Source of the DNA: Branchiostoma floridae
Lineage: Eukaryota > Chordata > Leptocardii > Amphioxiformes > Branchiostomatidae
Direction of reading: 5' to 3'
Length of the DNA: 64,000 nucleotides
NCBI RefSeq assembly: GCF_000003815.2
Contig: NC_049991.1
Location: 19,613,041 to 19,677,040, forward strand
The position numbers were made by a program, and so were the translations under genes. The notes below the pieces were generated by a model that was not told where the DNA came from, searched no databases, and saw only the letters and a program-made list of their open reading frames with translations. Below, piece by piece: positions 43,211-52,699 of the stretch. Position 1 is the first letter of the stretch. The number at the start of each line of letters is the position of its first letter.

Positions 43211-45169
43211 ATGAAGCGTCCTCTTTCAATAAAAGTTGCCGTGTACCGTGATCGGTTAACGTATGAACAAGTGTTTACTTTGCTGAGCGAGGTTTCGGCT
43301 CCCATGAGCAGCATTCAGGCTGTTCAGTCTCTGGGACCAAACTCATTCGACGTGTCATTTTCCTCGGTACACGAGCGTACATTGTATGCGGGGAAACTGT
43401 CTGGTTTAGACGCCGTGGATGTGTCATCTTACGCGGCGGCGGAGATAATTGTCACGGCCACAAGAATTCCGTATGAGCTCGATGACAACTATGTCAGGAA
43501 CTGGTTAAATCAATACTGTGCCGTCATCACGTCCCGTATGGTAACATACCGGGACAGACCGACCATCAAAAATGGGAACCGGCAATACAAAGTAGTTTTA
43601 AAGCCGGGATGCAATATCCCATCAGCATGGAAAATGTATGACGGGAGGATGGTTTTCTTTAGGTATGTGGGGCAGCCCCGTACCTGCTTGAGATGCAACC
43701 AGGAAGGGCATGAGTCGGCAAATTGTGCAGTAACATTTTGCAACAAATGCCAGTCCATTGGGCATTTGGCCATGGATTGTACCAACGATGTTGTGTGCCT
43801 CAGTTGCAGGGCAGAGGGACATACGGCTCGCCGTTGTCCCCTGTCCTTCGCAAACAGGATTAAGATGGGAGCCAGTTGGGCTAAGAGCCAAGAGCTCCCG
43901 GCAGGTGTGAGTCAGGTCCGTGAACACCATGATGGAGGGGTTCCTCAGGCTGCAAATAAGCCTGATCGGTCGGAACTGGCCCATGTTTCTGACGCAGAGT
44001 CTGGTGTATCTGATCCTGTTTCGCCTCCAGGTCACCCTGGCAGTGTGGACCCGGGTACTTCTTCGGCTGTGAAGTCGGATGTTTCTTCTCCGGTCGCGGA
44101 GTCGGAGGCTTCTCCTCCGGTCGCGGTGGTTGAGCCGTCTGAGGACGTGCTGTCGGAGGCCGCTCCTTCGCTGACCAAGTTTTCTCCGGTCGCGGTGGTT
44201 GAGCCGTCTGAGGACTTGCTGTCGGGGGCCGCTCCTTCTCTGACCAAGTTTTCTCCGGTCGCGGTGGTTGAGCCGTCTGAGGACGTGCTGTCGGAGGCCG
44301 CTCCTTCTCTGGCCAAGCCTGGCCTTTCTTCCTCTTCTAGCGAGCAGGTACCCTCAACATCTGCTGCTCCGGTACCGGCCCCTCGCGCCCGGTCCCAGAG
44401 AAGGAGGCGTAAGGCGGCCAGTCCAATCCGACCTGTTACTCGTCGGTACATGTGTCAGGGTTGTGAGTTGGATTACACAATCACTCTGGAGGTGGTGTCT
44501 TGTCATCAGTGCAAGGCAGACATAACTCCAGAATCTGCTCTCCTTGCTTTCTGTGAGGGCCCAGTTTGTCAAAGCGATAATCGCCTCTTTCTTTGTCAGA
44601 GCTGCCATGATGGCAACTCTGATATTGCTGACAAAGATTCCAGGAAAAGGTGTAGGGGCGATTCCAGTGAGGGATCTGCCTCTGCAAAGACTTTGTCGAA
44701 AGGAAAAAAGATTCGTAAGGAGCCGGATTCCGACTCCAGTCTTGTTATCGAGGAGTTTCCCTCGGAGAGTCTTCGTTCTGTGGACGGTAACGAGTCTGAC
44801 TCTACTGTTGGCTCCAGAAGCCTCATCATTGATGAGGATACTTCGGATGCCTCTCAGGCTCCAAGTCCCGATTTGGTAGCAAAGGCGAGAGCCATTGTCA
44901 TCTCCTCTGACTTGTACAAGAATAAGGCTGTCTTTGTGTGCAACCAGTTTATTTCTCATGGTTGTGACGAACTCTTGCATAGTTTTAGGTCTTTGAAATC
45001 CCACCTTGCAAAGGCGCATGGCATCTCCGGGGACGTTGTGCCTTGTAAGGTTGGTAATTGTTCGAGGTTTTTTAAAACCACGATGTTATGTCTCAAGCAC
45101 CTCTACAATGTCCACCCCCAATTTGTTAACCGAATTGGTGTGGAAGGAATTGATGATCTGTACCACTAA
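43211..45169 (+). CDS. Retrotransposon ORF1: zinc-knuckle nucleic-acid-binding protein
   Basis: The 652-residue protein probably binds and packages the element's own RNA. Residues 1-155 look like the N-terminal part common to Tx1-type ORF1 proteins, leading into 'YVGQPRTC'. Three CCHC knuckles follow at 159-172, 177-190 and 196-209, each C-x2-C-x4-H-x4-C. Residues about 215-410 are acidic, Ser/Pro-rich and probably disordered; they hold three in-frame 23-residue repeats (about 302-370). A Cys-rich module (about 414-475, pairs CQGC, CHQC and CQSC) resembles a PHD/ZZ-type zinc fold without matching one exactly. Two C2H2-like fingers lie at about 577-634 (C-x7-C and C-x4-C spacings, each with H-x4-H). 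The ATG at 43211 is the first in the frame. The frame is intact, and ORF2 starts 14 bp after its stop. Confidence 0.92.
   Translation: MKRPLSIKVAVYRDRLTYEQVFTLLSEVSAPMSSIQAVQSLGPNSFDVSFSSVHERTLYAGKLSGLDAVDVSSYAAAEIIVTATRIPYELDDNYVRNWLNQYCAVITSRMVTYRDRPTIKNGNRQYKVVLKPGCNIPSAWKMYDGRMVFFRYVGQPRTCLRCNQEGHESANCAVTFCNKCQSIGHLAMDCTNDVVCLSCRAEGHTARRCPLSFANRIKMGASWAKSQELPAGVSQVREHHDGGVPQAANKPDRSELAHVSDAESGVSDPVSPPGHPGSVDPGTSSAVKSDVSSPVAESEASPPVAVVEPSEDVLSEAAPSLTKFSPVAVVEPSEDLLSGAAPSLTKFSPVAVVEPSEDVLSEAAPSLAKPGLSSSSSEQVPSTSAAPVPAPRARSQRRRRKAASPIRPVTRRYMCQGCELDYTITLEVVSCHQCKADITPESALLAFCEGPVCQSDNRLFLCQSCHDGNSDIADKDSRKRCRGDSSEGSASAKTLSKGKKIRKEPDSDSSLVIEEFPSESLRSVDGNESDSTVGSRSLIIDEDTSDASQAPSPDLVAKARAIVISSDLYKNKAVFVCNQFISHGCDELLHSFRSLKSHLAKAHGISGDVVPCKVGNCSRFFKTTMLCLKHLYNVHPQFVNRIGVEGIDDLYH
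44115..44321 (+). repeat. 69-bp tandem repeat inside ORF1, three copies
   Basis: Copies start at about 44115, 44184 and 44253, each with 'ctccggtcgcggtggttgag' and 'ccgtctgagga'. The period of 69 bp is exactly 23 codons, so the frame is kept. The copies are nearly identical at DNA level, including the coding-neutral positions, implying recent expansion. A partial fourth copy precedes them (about 44092-44114). Confidence 0.92.
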
Positions 45170-45183
45170 TTCCTCACATTCCG

Positions 45184-48100
45184 ATGTTGTTTGACATTCC
45201 TTCTCTATGTAGCCTCATGGTTCTTATTGCTACACTCAATGTCTGTGGGCTCCGTAGTCCGCAGAAGAGGAGGCAGGTTTTCGGCTTTTGCCGTCAACAT
45301 AAATTTGACGTTGTTTGCCTCCAAGAGTGCCATGTTTCGTCAACATCTGAAGCGGTGCTCTGGGAGAAGGAATGGGGAGGCCAAGCGTTTTGGGCATTGG
45401 GCTCCTCCCAATCTAGAGGTGTGGGTATTTTACTCTCTCCATCTTTCAATTTTGATGTGGTTAAAAAGTCTTGTGACGATAGTGGGCGTGTTGTCTGTGT
45501 CGTCTTGTCCGATGGTGTGCGTAATTTCAAAGTTTGTAACATGTATGCTCCTAACATTTCTGCGGAGCGTACTGGATTTTTTAAAAATTTGTATAAGTTT
45601 CTGTCGGGGGCTGAGCCCCTTATTTTGTGCGGTGATTTTAACTGCGTTGAAGATGTTGATATTGATAAGAGGGGCGGGAACCCGGCTCATGGTAGTGGCG
45701 GTTCCACCATTTTAAAAGACATTTGCGCCGATTTTAATGTGCATGACTCTTGGAGACATGAGAATCCTTCTAAAAAGGTCTTCACTTGGAGACAGCCGAC
45801 CAAAGGTATTGCCTGTCGGCTGGACCGATTTTATTCGTCTAAATGCCTCGTCGTTTCAAACTACTGTTTTTTACCCGCATATTTTACAGACCATGACTGT
45901 GTGTCCTTGTCAATTTTACCGGATGTGAAGAAGAAGCCTGGCTTGTGGAAATGTAATGTATCGATTTTAAAAAGAGACAAAGTTTTAAATGATTTTAAAC
46001 TCGCTTTTAACAATTGGAAGACTTTGAAACCAGGTTTTCCTTCTTTGCGAGCCTGGTGGGATGATGTAAAGGCTAGAACTCGCTCTCTCCTGATCAGAAT
46101 TTCTTGTGAACTGGCTAGGGAGAGACGGGAGTCCATGTTTACCTTGAATAATGAACTTGTCGATCTCACCAATAAGATGAACGACGGGGCCTCTTCGGCG
46201 GACATCTTGCGTAGGTATGAATGTACTAAGTCTTCCTTGTCCGAGTTGTCCGCTGAGGAGGCTCGCGGTGCTTTTGTTCGGTCCAGAGTCAAGCAATTTG
46301 TCGAGGGGGAAAAATGTACCTCGTATTTTGTAAGCCAGGCCTCTTCCCGAAGTAGGCAGCGACGCATTTCTTCGGTCAGAGATTCTACTGGACGTATTGT
46401 CCAAGATGACGAGGAGATTTTAGATGTTTTTAAGCTATTTTATGAAGACCTTTTTAGTGCTGAGCCTATTGATAAGTGTGAGGCGAATAACCTTTGTAAC
46501 AATTTAGAAGGGTCTTTGGATCCTGATGAAGTCTCTTCATTAGAAGGTCCTCTTTCATTGGATGAGCTTTGGGCTGCATTGCGCAGTATGGAGAATAATA
46601 AGTCCCCTGGCAGTGACGGTCTCCCGAAGGAATTTTATGTCGCTTTCTGGGACGTCATTGCCGGGGATCTCCTCTCAGTTTTTGAGGAAGTTTTTTCGTC
46701 TGGCGAGCTCTCTCAGAGCCAGAGTTTTGGTGTTATTACTCTCCTTCCAAAAAAAGGGGACCCTCTGGACCCGAAGAACCGTCGCCCAATCTCTTTGTTA
46801 AATTGCGATTATAAGATTCTTGCAAAGGTTCTTAACAATAGGCTTAAGATGGTTGCCGCCTCGGTCATCAGTCCTGACCAGACATGCGGTATACCAGGCC
46901 GGTCGATACAATGTAACCTACTTTTGATGAGAGATATCGTTACATATGTTAATATGAATAACTTTGACTGTGCGATCATTTCTCTGGATCAGGCCAAGGC
47001 CTTTGATAGAGTGAATATTGATTTTCTTCACTTGACTCTTGCGAAGATGGGTTTTGGCCCGGTTTTTCGCAAATGGGTTGCTATATTGTACCACAACATT
47101 ACCAGTGCTGTTTCCGTCAATGGGTCGCTATCATCTTCTTTTTCTCTCTCAAGAGGTGTTCGGCAGGGGTGCCCTATGTCACCCCTGCTGTACGCAATTT
47201 CTTTGGAGCCATTTGCCGCTACAGTAAGGGCCGACGCTGCGATTCACGGCCTCAGGTTGCCTGGTGGCCGTGAAGTTAAGATCTCGCAGTATGCGGACGA
47301 TAACTCGGCTATTGTTACAACCGATGAGTCGATCCGCCGGCTCTTTGCTGTTATTGACATGTATAACAGAGGTTCCGGGTCTCTTTTAAATCTTGACAAA
47401 TGTATGGGTCTCTGGCTAGGTAGTTGGAGGAAAAGACTCGATTGTCCGAAGAATTTTAAATGGACATCTGTATCCATACGTTTATTGGGAGGTACTTTTG
47501 GAAGTGTTAATATGCCTTTAGTCAACTGGAGGGAGAGGCAAGCTAAGTTTGAAGCGGTTCTGCGAAAGTGGGACAGCTTCTCTTTATCCTTCGCTGGCAA
47601 GGTTGTCGTCGTTAATAACCTTGCTTTCTCTACTTTGTGGTATATTGCTCCTGTATTTTCTCCTCCCGAGTCAGTCGTCAAGGACATTACGAGAGCCGTC
47701 TTTAAGTTTTTCTGGAGTTCTCGTGCAGAAATGGTCTCTAGACAGACAGTTATGCTACCTTTGGACAAAGGTGGATGGGATCTCATTGATTTTGGAGTGA
47801 AGGCCAATTGTTTTTATTGTCGGCCGTTTACCAATATTCTTGACCGGCCGGATCTTCCATGGGTCCAGTTGGCAAAATATTGGCTGGGTTTTTTTGCCCG
47901 TCGTTTTGAACCATCGTCGTGGTCTAACAGTTCCCCCCACTCTCCTGAGGCTCCACCTCACTATTCTTTGATGCGGAAGCTCACCTTGGAATTTGTTAAT
48001 GCTTCTGCTTCGAAGACTTGGGACAAGATATGCACCGTGCAGTCTTTGTACAAAGCTGCCATTTTAGCTCGTTCTCATACCCCTTCCGCTTGTTTTTTAG

Positions 48101-48678
48101 AGCGGGGTGTTGATTGGTCGCTTGTTTTTTCAACGGTGCATAACACTCTCCTTGAGAATAACCTAAAGGAGCTTTCCTGGAAGGTCGCACATGGGGCTCT
48201 CAAAACCAACTACTTGACTTGTTCGATTTGGCACAGAACTCCTTCCCCTCTTTGTCCGAGGAGAAACTGTAGAGCTACGGAGACCGTTACCCATGCCATC
48301 TGGTCTTGTGGCGAGGTGCTCCTGACCTGGACTTGGGTCGAAGGATTCATTAGGCGATGGGTGGTCTCTAGTTTTCGTGTTTCTCGCGCGGTCGCTCTCT
48401 ATGGTGTTATGTCGTATACCCTGAAGAAGTGTAAGAGAGATGTCTGCACCTACATTTTGGCCGTCGCTCGGTCTAAGATTTGGTGGTCCAGGTGTCAGGC
48501 TCTCTTTGACAATAATTTCGTATTTCACATTGAGCTGGTGTCTCTAATCAAGGAGGCTCTTAGGTTTAAACTCAAGATGGAGTTTGTTCGACTTGGTTCT
48601 GAAAGTTTCTTGGCTGAGTGGTGCCAATCTGTTAGATGGGCAAGTGTGCGGACGGGAGTTTTGGTTCTACGTTTTTAG
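45184..48678 (+). CDS. Retrotransposon ORF2: endonuclease / reverse transcriptase
   Basis: The 1164-residue protein should nick target DNA and reverse-transcribe the element RNA at the nick. The AP-like endonuclease spans about 12-245: 'ATLNVCGL', 'VCLQECH' (catalytic Glu48), 'NMYAPN', 'CGDFN' (Asp151, Asn153), 'RLDRFY' and 'FTDHDCV' (Asp236, His237). The reverse transcriptase spans about 470-780: 'NKSPGSDGLP', 'RRPISLLNCDYKILAKVL', 'GIPGRSIQ', 'SLDQAKAFDRV' (Asp602), 'RGVRQGCPMSPLLY' and 'QYADDNSA' (Asp705/706). A C-terminal Cys/His motif (about 1024-1042, C-x4-C...H...C) follows, as in L1/Tx1 proteins. All key residues are present and there is no stop or frameshift. The usual Trp before RPISL is Arg. 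The first Met is residue 1, but Met12 (45217), just before the conserved 'IATLNV', is an equally good start. Translation probably depends on reinitiation after ORF1. Confidence 0.95.
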   Translation: MLFDIPSLCSLMVLIATLNVCGLRSPQKRRQVFGFCRQHKFDVVCLQECHVSSTSEAVLWEKEWGGQAFWALGSSQSRGVGILLSPSFNFDVVKKSCDDSGRVVCVVLSDGVRNFKVCNMYAPNISAERTGFFKNLYKFLSGAEPLILCGDFNCVEDVDIDKRGGNPAHGSGGSTILKDICADFNVHDSWRHENPSKKVFTWRQPTKGIACRLDRFYSSKCLVVSNYCFLPAYFTDHDCVSLSILPDVKKKPGLWKCNVSILKRDKVLNDFKLAFNNWKTLKPGFPSLRAWWDDVKARTRSLLIRISCELARERRESMFTLNNELVDLTNKMNDGASSADILRRYECTKSSLSELSAEEARGAFVRSRVKQFVEGEKCTSYFVSQASSRSRQRRISSVRDSTGRIVQDDEEILDVFKLFYEDLFSAEPIDKCEANNLCNNLEGSLDPDEVSSLEGPLSLDELWAALRSMENNKSPGSDGLPKEFYVAFWDVIAGDLLSVFEEVFSSGELSQSQSFGVITLLPKKGDPLDPKNRRPISLLNCDYKILAKVLNNRLKMVAASVISPDQTCGIPGRSIQCNLLLMRDIVTYVNMNNFDCAIISLDQAKAFDRVNIDFLHLTLAKMGFGPVFRKWVAILYHNITSAVSVNGSLSSSFSLSRGVRQGCPMSPLLYAISLEPFAATVRADAAIHGLRLPGGREVKISQYADDNSAIVTTDESIRRLFAVIDMYNRGSGSLLNLDKCMGLWLGSWRKRLDCPKNFKWTSVSIRLLGGTFGSVNMPLVNWRERQAKFEAVLRKWDSFSLSFAGKVVVVNNLAFSTLWYIAPVFSPPESVVKDITRAVFKFFWSSRAEMVSRQTVMLPLDKGGWDLIDFGVKANCFYCRPFTNILDRPDLPWVQLAKYWLGFFARRFEPSSWSNSSPHSPEAPPHYSLMRKLTLEFVNASASKTWDKICTVQSLYKAAILARSHTPSACFLERGVDWSLVFSTVHNTLLENNLKELSWKVAHGALKTNYLTCSIWHRTPSPLCPRRNCRATETVTHAIWSCGEVLLTWTWVEGFIRRWVVSSFRVSRAVALYGVMSYTLKKCKRDVCTYILAVARSKIWWSRCQALFDNNFVFHIELVSLIKEALRFKLKMEFVRLGSESFLAEWCQSVRWASVRTGVLVLRF

Positions 48679-48990
48679 AAGTCCTTGTCGTAGTAGTCTT
48701 TGTTTGGTGCTACAGTCTGTCTTTGCTATTGGTGGATTGTCTGTTAGATGTTCAGTGTGTGTGCTCAGTCCTTCACTATGGTGTTCCCCTTCTACTCTCT
48801 AGTCCTCTTTATAATTTCCAGTTTGCTTTGATGTGTCGTTTCTTGGCAGAAGGTTGGGCGGGTGCAAGTCTGCCTCGGGTGGAATGGCACATCATTTTTC
48901 TTTGTTTCCATTCATGAGTTGTTTCTTCTTATATTATGATGGTTTTCAGTTTGGTCTCTGTCTGTATTACTAAAACTGTTTGTATACCCA
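48679..48990 (+). other. Retrotransposon 3' untranslated region
   Basis: T/G-rich non-coding sequence after the ORF2 stop, without stop-free frames of note. No AATAAA signal or simple-repeat tail is obvious, so the end near 'acccaaaataacaaaggg' (about 48985-49003) is a guess based on loss of the T-rich character. Confidence 0.45.
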
Positions 48991-48999
48991 AAATAACAA

Positions 49000-49825
49000 A
49001 GGGCCTTTGGAAGGGGCTTTGGAAGGGCTGGGTTAAAAGGTCCGTCCATTGATCCATGGAAAAAAGCTGGCGTAAAGCCTTGCCTGGCGGCAAGGCAAAA
49101 ACAGTCTGAACTCCAAAGGTGTTCCAGGTTTTTCTAACAACATGAACTCCAAACACAGTGCATACTGGCCAATTAAGCTACCACACGTCAGTGCCTTTCT
49201 TCTTTACTGTCACTGATAGACTCTTTTGGCACAAGTTGCATTGGTGACAAATAGGTTTCAGCAACTTTATATGAATCGTGTGCTTAGTACATGTAATATA
49301 GCAAATGTGGTAATATCAAATAAGGTAACCATAGGGAATGAAATGCAGATACAATCTAAGGATGTATGTGACAGAAACTTGTTCCAAAAATCATAGTTAA
49401 ACTGATAACTTGGGTCTAGGAGATTTTTTTCTGCAAACTAAGCAAGAACAATCCATCTGTGAACTTTGCCTGGTCTAACCCTAAACCTGAAGCATAAAAA
49501 ACAATGTTATTGATAAAAGAACAATGCTAAAATTTCTTCAAACACAAGGGTATATACACAGATCAAATTTTCAAAAATCACTGTTGCCTGCTTCAGGTCA
49601 ATACCAAAAAAACTATATTTAATAGATGATGATGTAGTCCTGTTTGGGGAATGACTATATATACTAGGTTCAAACCCAAGTGTAAAAGTTGCAAAATACA
49701 TTTACTGTACATTTAATGTTCTGTATTCATGTAAGTCATGAAAGTCAATGGGAGCATTGCATGCTACGAGCCAAAGCCATGTCAAAAACAGCACAGTGCT
49801 CCTGTTATTGGGTTTGATATCGCAC
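49000..49825. other. No feature recognised
   Basis: It begins with a small internal duplication ('ctttggaaggggctttggaa', 49012-49031) and is otherwise unique-looking and AT-rich. Confidence 0.35.
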
Positions 49826-50460
49826 AAAAGCGTCCGCCTACAGGACATGGCGGTTTTGCTTGCTGGTCAGACAACCCGCCGATAAGATCTCCCAGCGCAA
49901 ACACCGACGATCAATAGCCTAACAGCCTCACTACTCTCCCCACAGGAGGTTCCAGTGGGAGGCTACACGCTAACGGGAAGAGCAGCAAGCAGCACGAGCA
50001 AAAGGGGTGGCAGGAGGTCGATGTGGGGAACTCCGGATTATTTGCTCAGAGACTCCCAGCGATCGGACCCCGAGAAAGCACGAGGCGGGAGCGCGGCGAG
50101 GGCGTGCCACGGGGAGGTACGTACATCAGGGTTTCATTTCCCGAGATGGGGTGATACGGCGAGCGTTATGTTCTCCTCGGCGTCTCCCATTTCATCAGTA
50201 TTCCCATCCACTTGCTGCAGATGGGCACCGCTGAAGGCAGTTCAATCCCGATAAGGGAAAATTTATGGATTGGACTGCTTATCAGCTTATAGCATATTTC
50301 TGGAGATTGCAATTCCGCGGGGCAGACACATTTTATTTGGCGGCCTTACTTACAGGGTCTAATCTCCCGCCGATTCTTCTCCCGCTTCATCCTTCTGTGG
50401 GACAAACCTGACCAAAATTGCCGACAAAATTTAGACAGAAACGGTGAATTCGTCAACGTC
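49826..50460. other. GC-richer unique block, best host-sequence candidate
   Basis: CpG-rich (49826-50250) with no repeats. It contains the exon candidate at 49946-50116. The 3' part (50250-50460) is open to interpretation as conserved non-coding DNA; it holds 'atggattgga', 'cttatcagcttatagcatat' and 'ttttatttggcggcc'. Confidence 0.3.
49946..50116 (+). CDS. Possible internal exon of an unidentified host gene
   Basis: A pyrimidine-rich acceptor 'ctactctccccacag' ends at 49945 and a donor 'gtacgt' starts at 50117. The 171 bases between are exactly 57 codons and fully open in phase 0. The product starts EVPVGGYTLTGRAASS and is Arg/Ser/Gly-rich, with no recognised domain; a 'WGTPDYLL' stretch recalls a kinase activation-loop motif but lacks the APE residues and any neighbouring kinase sequence. 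Compositional openness in CpG-rich DNA could give the same picture by chance. No adjoining exon could be identified. Confidence 0.25.
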
Positions 50461-50464
50461 TGAA

Positions 50465-50975
50465 AGTCGTCACACATGTGCATGCATACACCTTCCCAAC
50501 AAATCATTCTTTGTGTAATAAAGCTCTCGTACTCTCAGGCTAAACATCATGGAGCAATGCAACACTAGCCTGCTATTATTTACCGCCCATACTTCAGACT
50601 CTCCGGGTATACATTCCTCATGCGCGGTACATCCTAACCTGCGACTGATTGTTGGTGATGGATGTTCCAGAATGGGAATTAAAGTCATAAACTCTGCTCA
50701 ACAGAGACGTGGCAAATTAGATCACATTCTGCAGGCTTCGAACGTAATGTCATCAAGTGGCCTGGAAACTTTCATACAATTTCAGACGTTCGCTGAAAAG
50801 AGCACTAAAGGGATGAAGCATATACTTTTAGACAAGCAAATTCTACTGGATTTGCTTAGAGCACTCTTAAAGGCTGTTCACCTTTTTCTCAATTATTTTT
50901 TGGAAAATGATGATGATCTGTAAGCTTAACTTAAAAACAGTGTGGTTCTGAGAGGAAATCTGTATGCTGGTAACA
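50465..50975. other. No gene supported
   Basis: A 124-codon open frame (50549-50923, +) shows no domain, no codon pattern I can judge and no splice context. It is left uncalled. Confidence 0.3.
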
Positions 50976-50977
50976 CC

Positions 50978-51200
50978 AGTTCACCTTAATCTGTAGGGTA
51001 ACCTTTATCCGTTCTTTTTAACAACTATGTATTTAGGGATATCAAGTCGACAGATGATTGTTTCAAAGTGCAGTATTTTGAAAATACACAAAATGTAGAC
51101 ATAAGTACAATGTCAAACTACCGTCCATCCACTTGATATCCCTGGATACCCTGTTTAGCAACACAACGGATATAGGTTACCCCGTGGATAAAGGTGAACT
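50978..51200. mobile_element. AGTTCACC-type MITE, complete
   Basis: The left arm AGTTCACCTTAATC (50978), with 'gtagggtaacctttatccgt' and 'agggatatcaagt', is inverted in the right arm ('acttgatatccct', 'acggatataggttacccc', 'aaaggtgaact' ending 51200). The arms are about 80 bp each with a spacer of about 60 bp. No coding capacity. The target duplication could not be resolved. A single-arm relative is at 15866-15942. Confidence 0.8.
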
Positions 51201-51600
51201 AACGTTACACAGTTTCAGAAATTGAAATAACTATTTTCGAATAAAGTTTCCTTCCCAGCTCTTCAAGTCACATTATGCTAATATCAAATCCTTAATTTAC
51301 TCAATACTTTGTTACAAGATCTTATGTATTTGTTGTTACTAAGTTACTTTCAAATTGGTTTTGTACTAATTAGGAACTAGATAGTTGTTATCTAATAAAT
51401 CACCAATTTCATTTCAAATCACCAATTTCGTTTCCTTTCATTCTATTTGATTTTAATTGTTAAGTCTGGGGTTTTCTTACCCTGGTGAAACTGATGAATA
51501 AAGAAATATATAGATGGATTTTACTAAAGAGATTCATGCTTGACAGAGAACCAGAGAGTTAATTTCGTGTGGCCGACTGTAGTGGTTTTATATCCCAACC

Positions 51601-51972
51601 CAGGGCTAGAAATTCATTTTTGCGAATAGGTGCACTGGTGCACCCAACATAGAGAATTGGGTGCACCTAAATATTTTTGGGTGCACCACACAAAATAAAG
51701 TTACTGTAGAATATCAAAATAACCTAATTGCAAACCTACTAAAATTAGTAATTTGAACGGAGCTCTTCAGAAATCGGAAGTACTATGACAGTCATTTCAT
51801 TATCTTTCTAACACATAGATGTCAAGAAATTGAAGAATATGGTGTTTACTTAGTATACTGACATCTTTGAAAATATCTGGGTGCATCTTGTGCACCCACA
51901 GAAAAAAATTGGGTGCACAGCTCCAATTTTGGGTGCACCTGGGTGCACAAAACCCCAGTATTTCGAGCCCTG
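51601..51972. mobile_element. CAGGGCTMGAAAT-type MITE with GTGCACC repeats
   Basis: The termini CAGGGCTAGAAAT (51601) and ATTTCGAGCCCTG (ending 51972) are inverted with one mismatch. The subterminal regions carry about nine GGTGCACC-like words in both orientations. CAGGG ends suggest hAT. The flanks share only CAACC (51596-51600 and 51973-51977), not a full 8-bp duplication, so the superfamily is tentative. Confidence 0.7.
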
Positions 51973-52028
51973 CAACCTGTCGCCCGCACTACTGGCCTTC
52001 TGAGTTGCCCACTGCAGTGTGAGAGTAA

Positions 52029-52507
52029 GGCCACACCAATTTGATTATTTGGTTCGCCCGCTCCTATTTTTTGGAAGATGAAAAAAACATTACCACACCT
52101 TCCATTCTGCATGTTTTCAATATCAAATTACTATGAAGCCATTCAACAACTTTTCAGTATAGCTGATTGGCCTAAGTGCCTTTAATCATCATCATCATCA
52201 TGTTTAAAGTGCCTTTAATAGCTGCATAAAATGTGGGTATTATCATTGCAGTAAAACTTTCCGTTCATGAAGAATGAAAATACATGCATAGAAACTGTAC
52301 TTTGCATGATTTTCGAGAAACATTACACTGTACATTAATAGTGTTTGATATTTGCTTATATTTTGAAAACTTGTTATTCTTTATGCTTTTGTATTAGCCC
52401 TTTTAACCCAGACAGTTTGCCAATTCTATTTCAATTTTTTTCAACCTGCCGCTCCATATCTTTTTCTGAAAAAAATCCGAGAACCAAGAAATTGAATTGG
52501 TGCGGCC
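52029..52507. mobile_element. GGCCACACC-type MITE, copy 2, TAA-flanked
   Basis: GGCCACACCAATTTGATTAT at 52029 is inverted at the right end (..AATTGAATTGGTGCGGCC, ending 52507). The similarity runs about 27 bp, including TTGGTTC/GAACCAA. Both flanks are TAA (52026-52028 and 52508-52510). A 3-bp TAA duplication with GGC termini fits PIF/Harbinger-type elements. The interior is AT-rich with an (ATC)n tract at about 52184-52201. Confidence 0.8.
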
Positions 52508-52699
52508 TAAATCTGAATTATCATTGTGGTCACAGCCATGTGAGCAAAAAGCACCGTCAATGCTCAAAACTTAAATCTGACCCTAGGAGACTAAATGATA
52601 TAAAGCGCAAGTCAAACACTCTCGGAATTTTGATAGGGGAGCTGAAGGTAGCATGAAGCCCTAGCCTCGGGTCGTGTGGTTTACTACTTTTTTCTATGC

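Larger units (their letters stand above)
42526..48990 (+). mobile_element. Apparently intact non-LTR retrotransposon, L1/Tx1-like
   Basis: About 6.5 kb: leader with tandem arrays (42526-43210), ORF1 (43211-45169), 14-bp spacer, ORF2 (45184-48678) and a 3' untranslated region (48679 to about 48990). Both reading frames are uninterrupted, which is rare for old insertions and points to a recent or still mobile copy. The L1/Tx1 assignment rests on ORF2 order (AP-like endonuclease then reverse transcriptase, no RNase H seen), the 'SLDQAKAFDRV' and 'QYADDNSA' motifs and a zinc-knuckle ORF1 with 'YVGQPRTC' just before the first knuckle. No clear target-site duplication or poly(A) tail was found, so both outer limits are approximate. 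Confidence 0.85.

Noticed and set aside
43510-48528. Many open frames antisense to the retrotransposon ORFs, up to 221 codons
   Set aside because: They are shadows of the two real coding frames and show no independent domain.
49946-50116. Kinase activation-loop-like word WGTPDYLL
   Set aside because: The APE residues are missing and no other kinase motif lies nearby. A chance match is likely.
50549-50923. 124-codon open frame from an ATG
   Set aside because: No recognisable domain, no promoter or splice context. The length is within chance for a 64 kb window.
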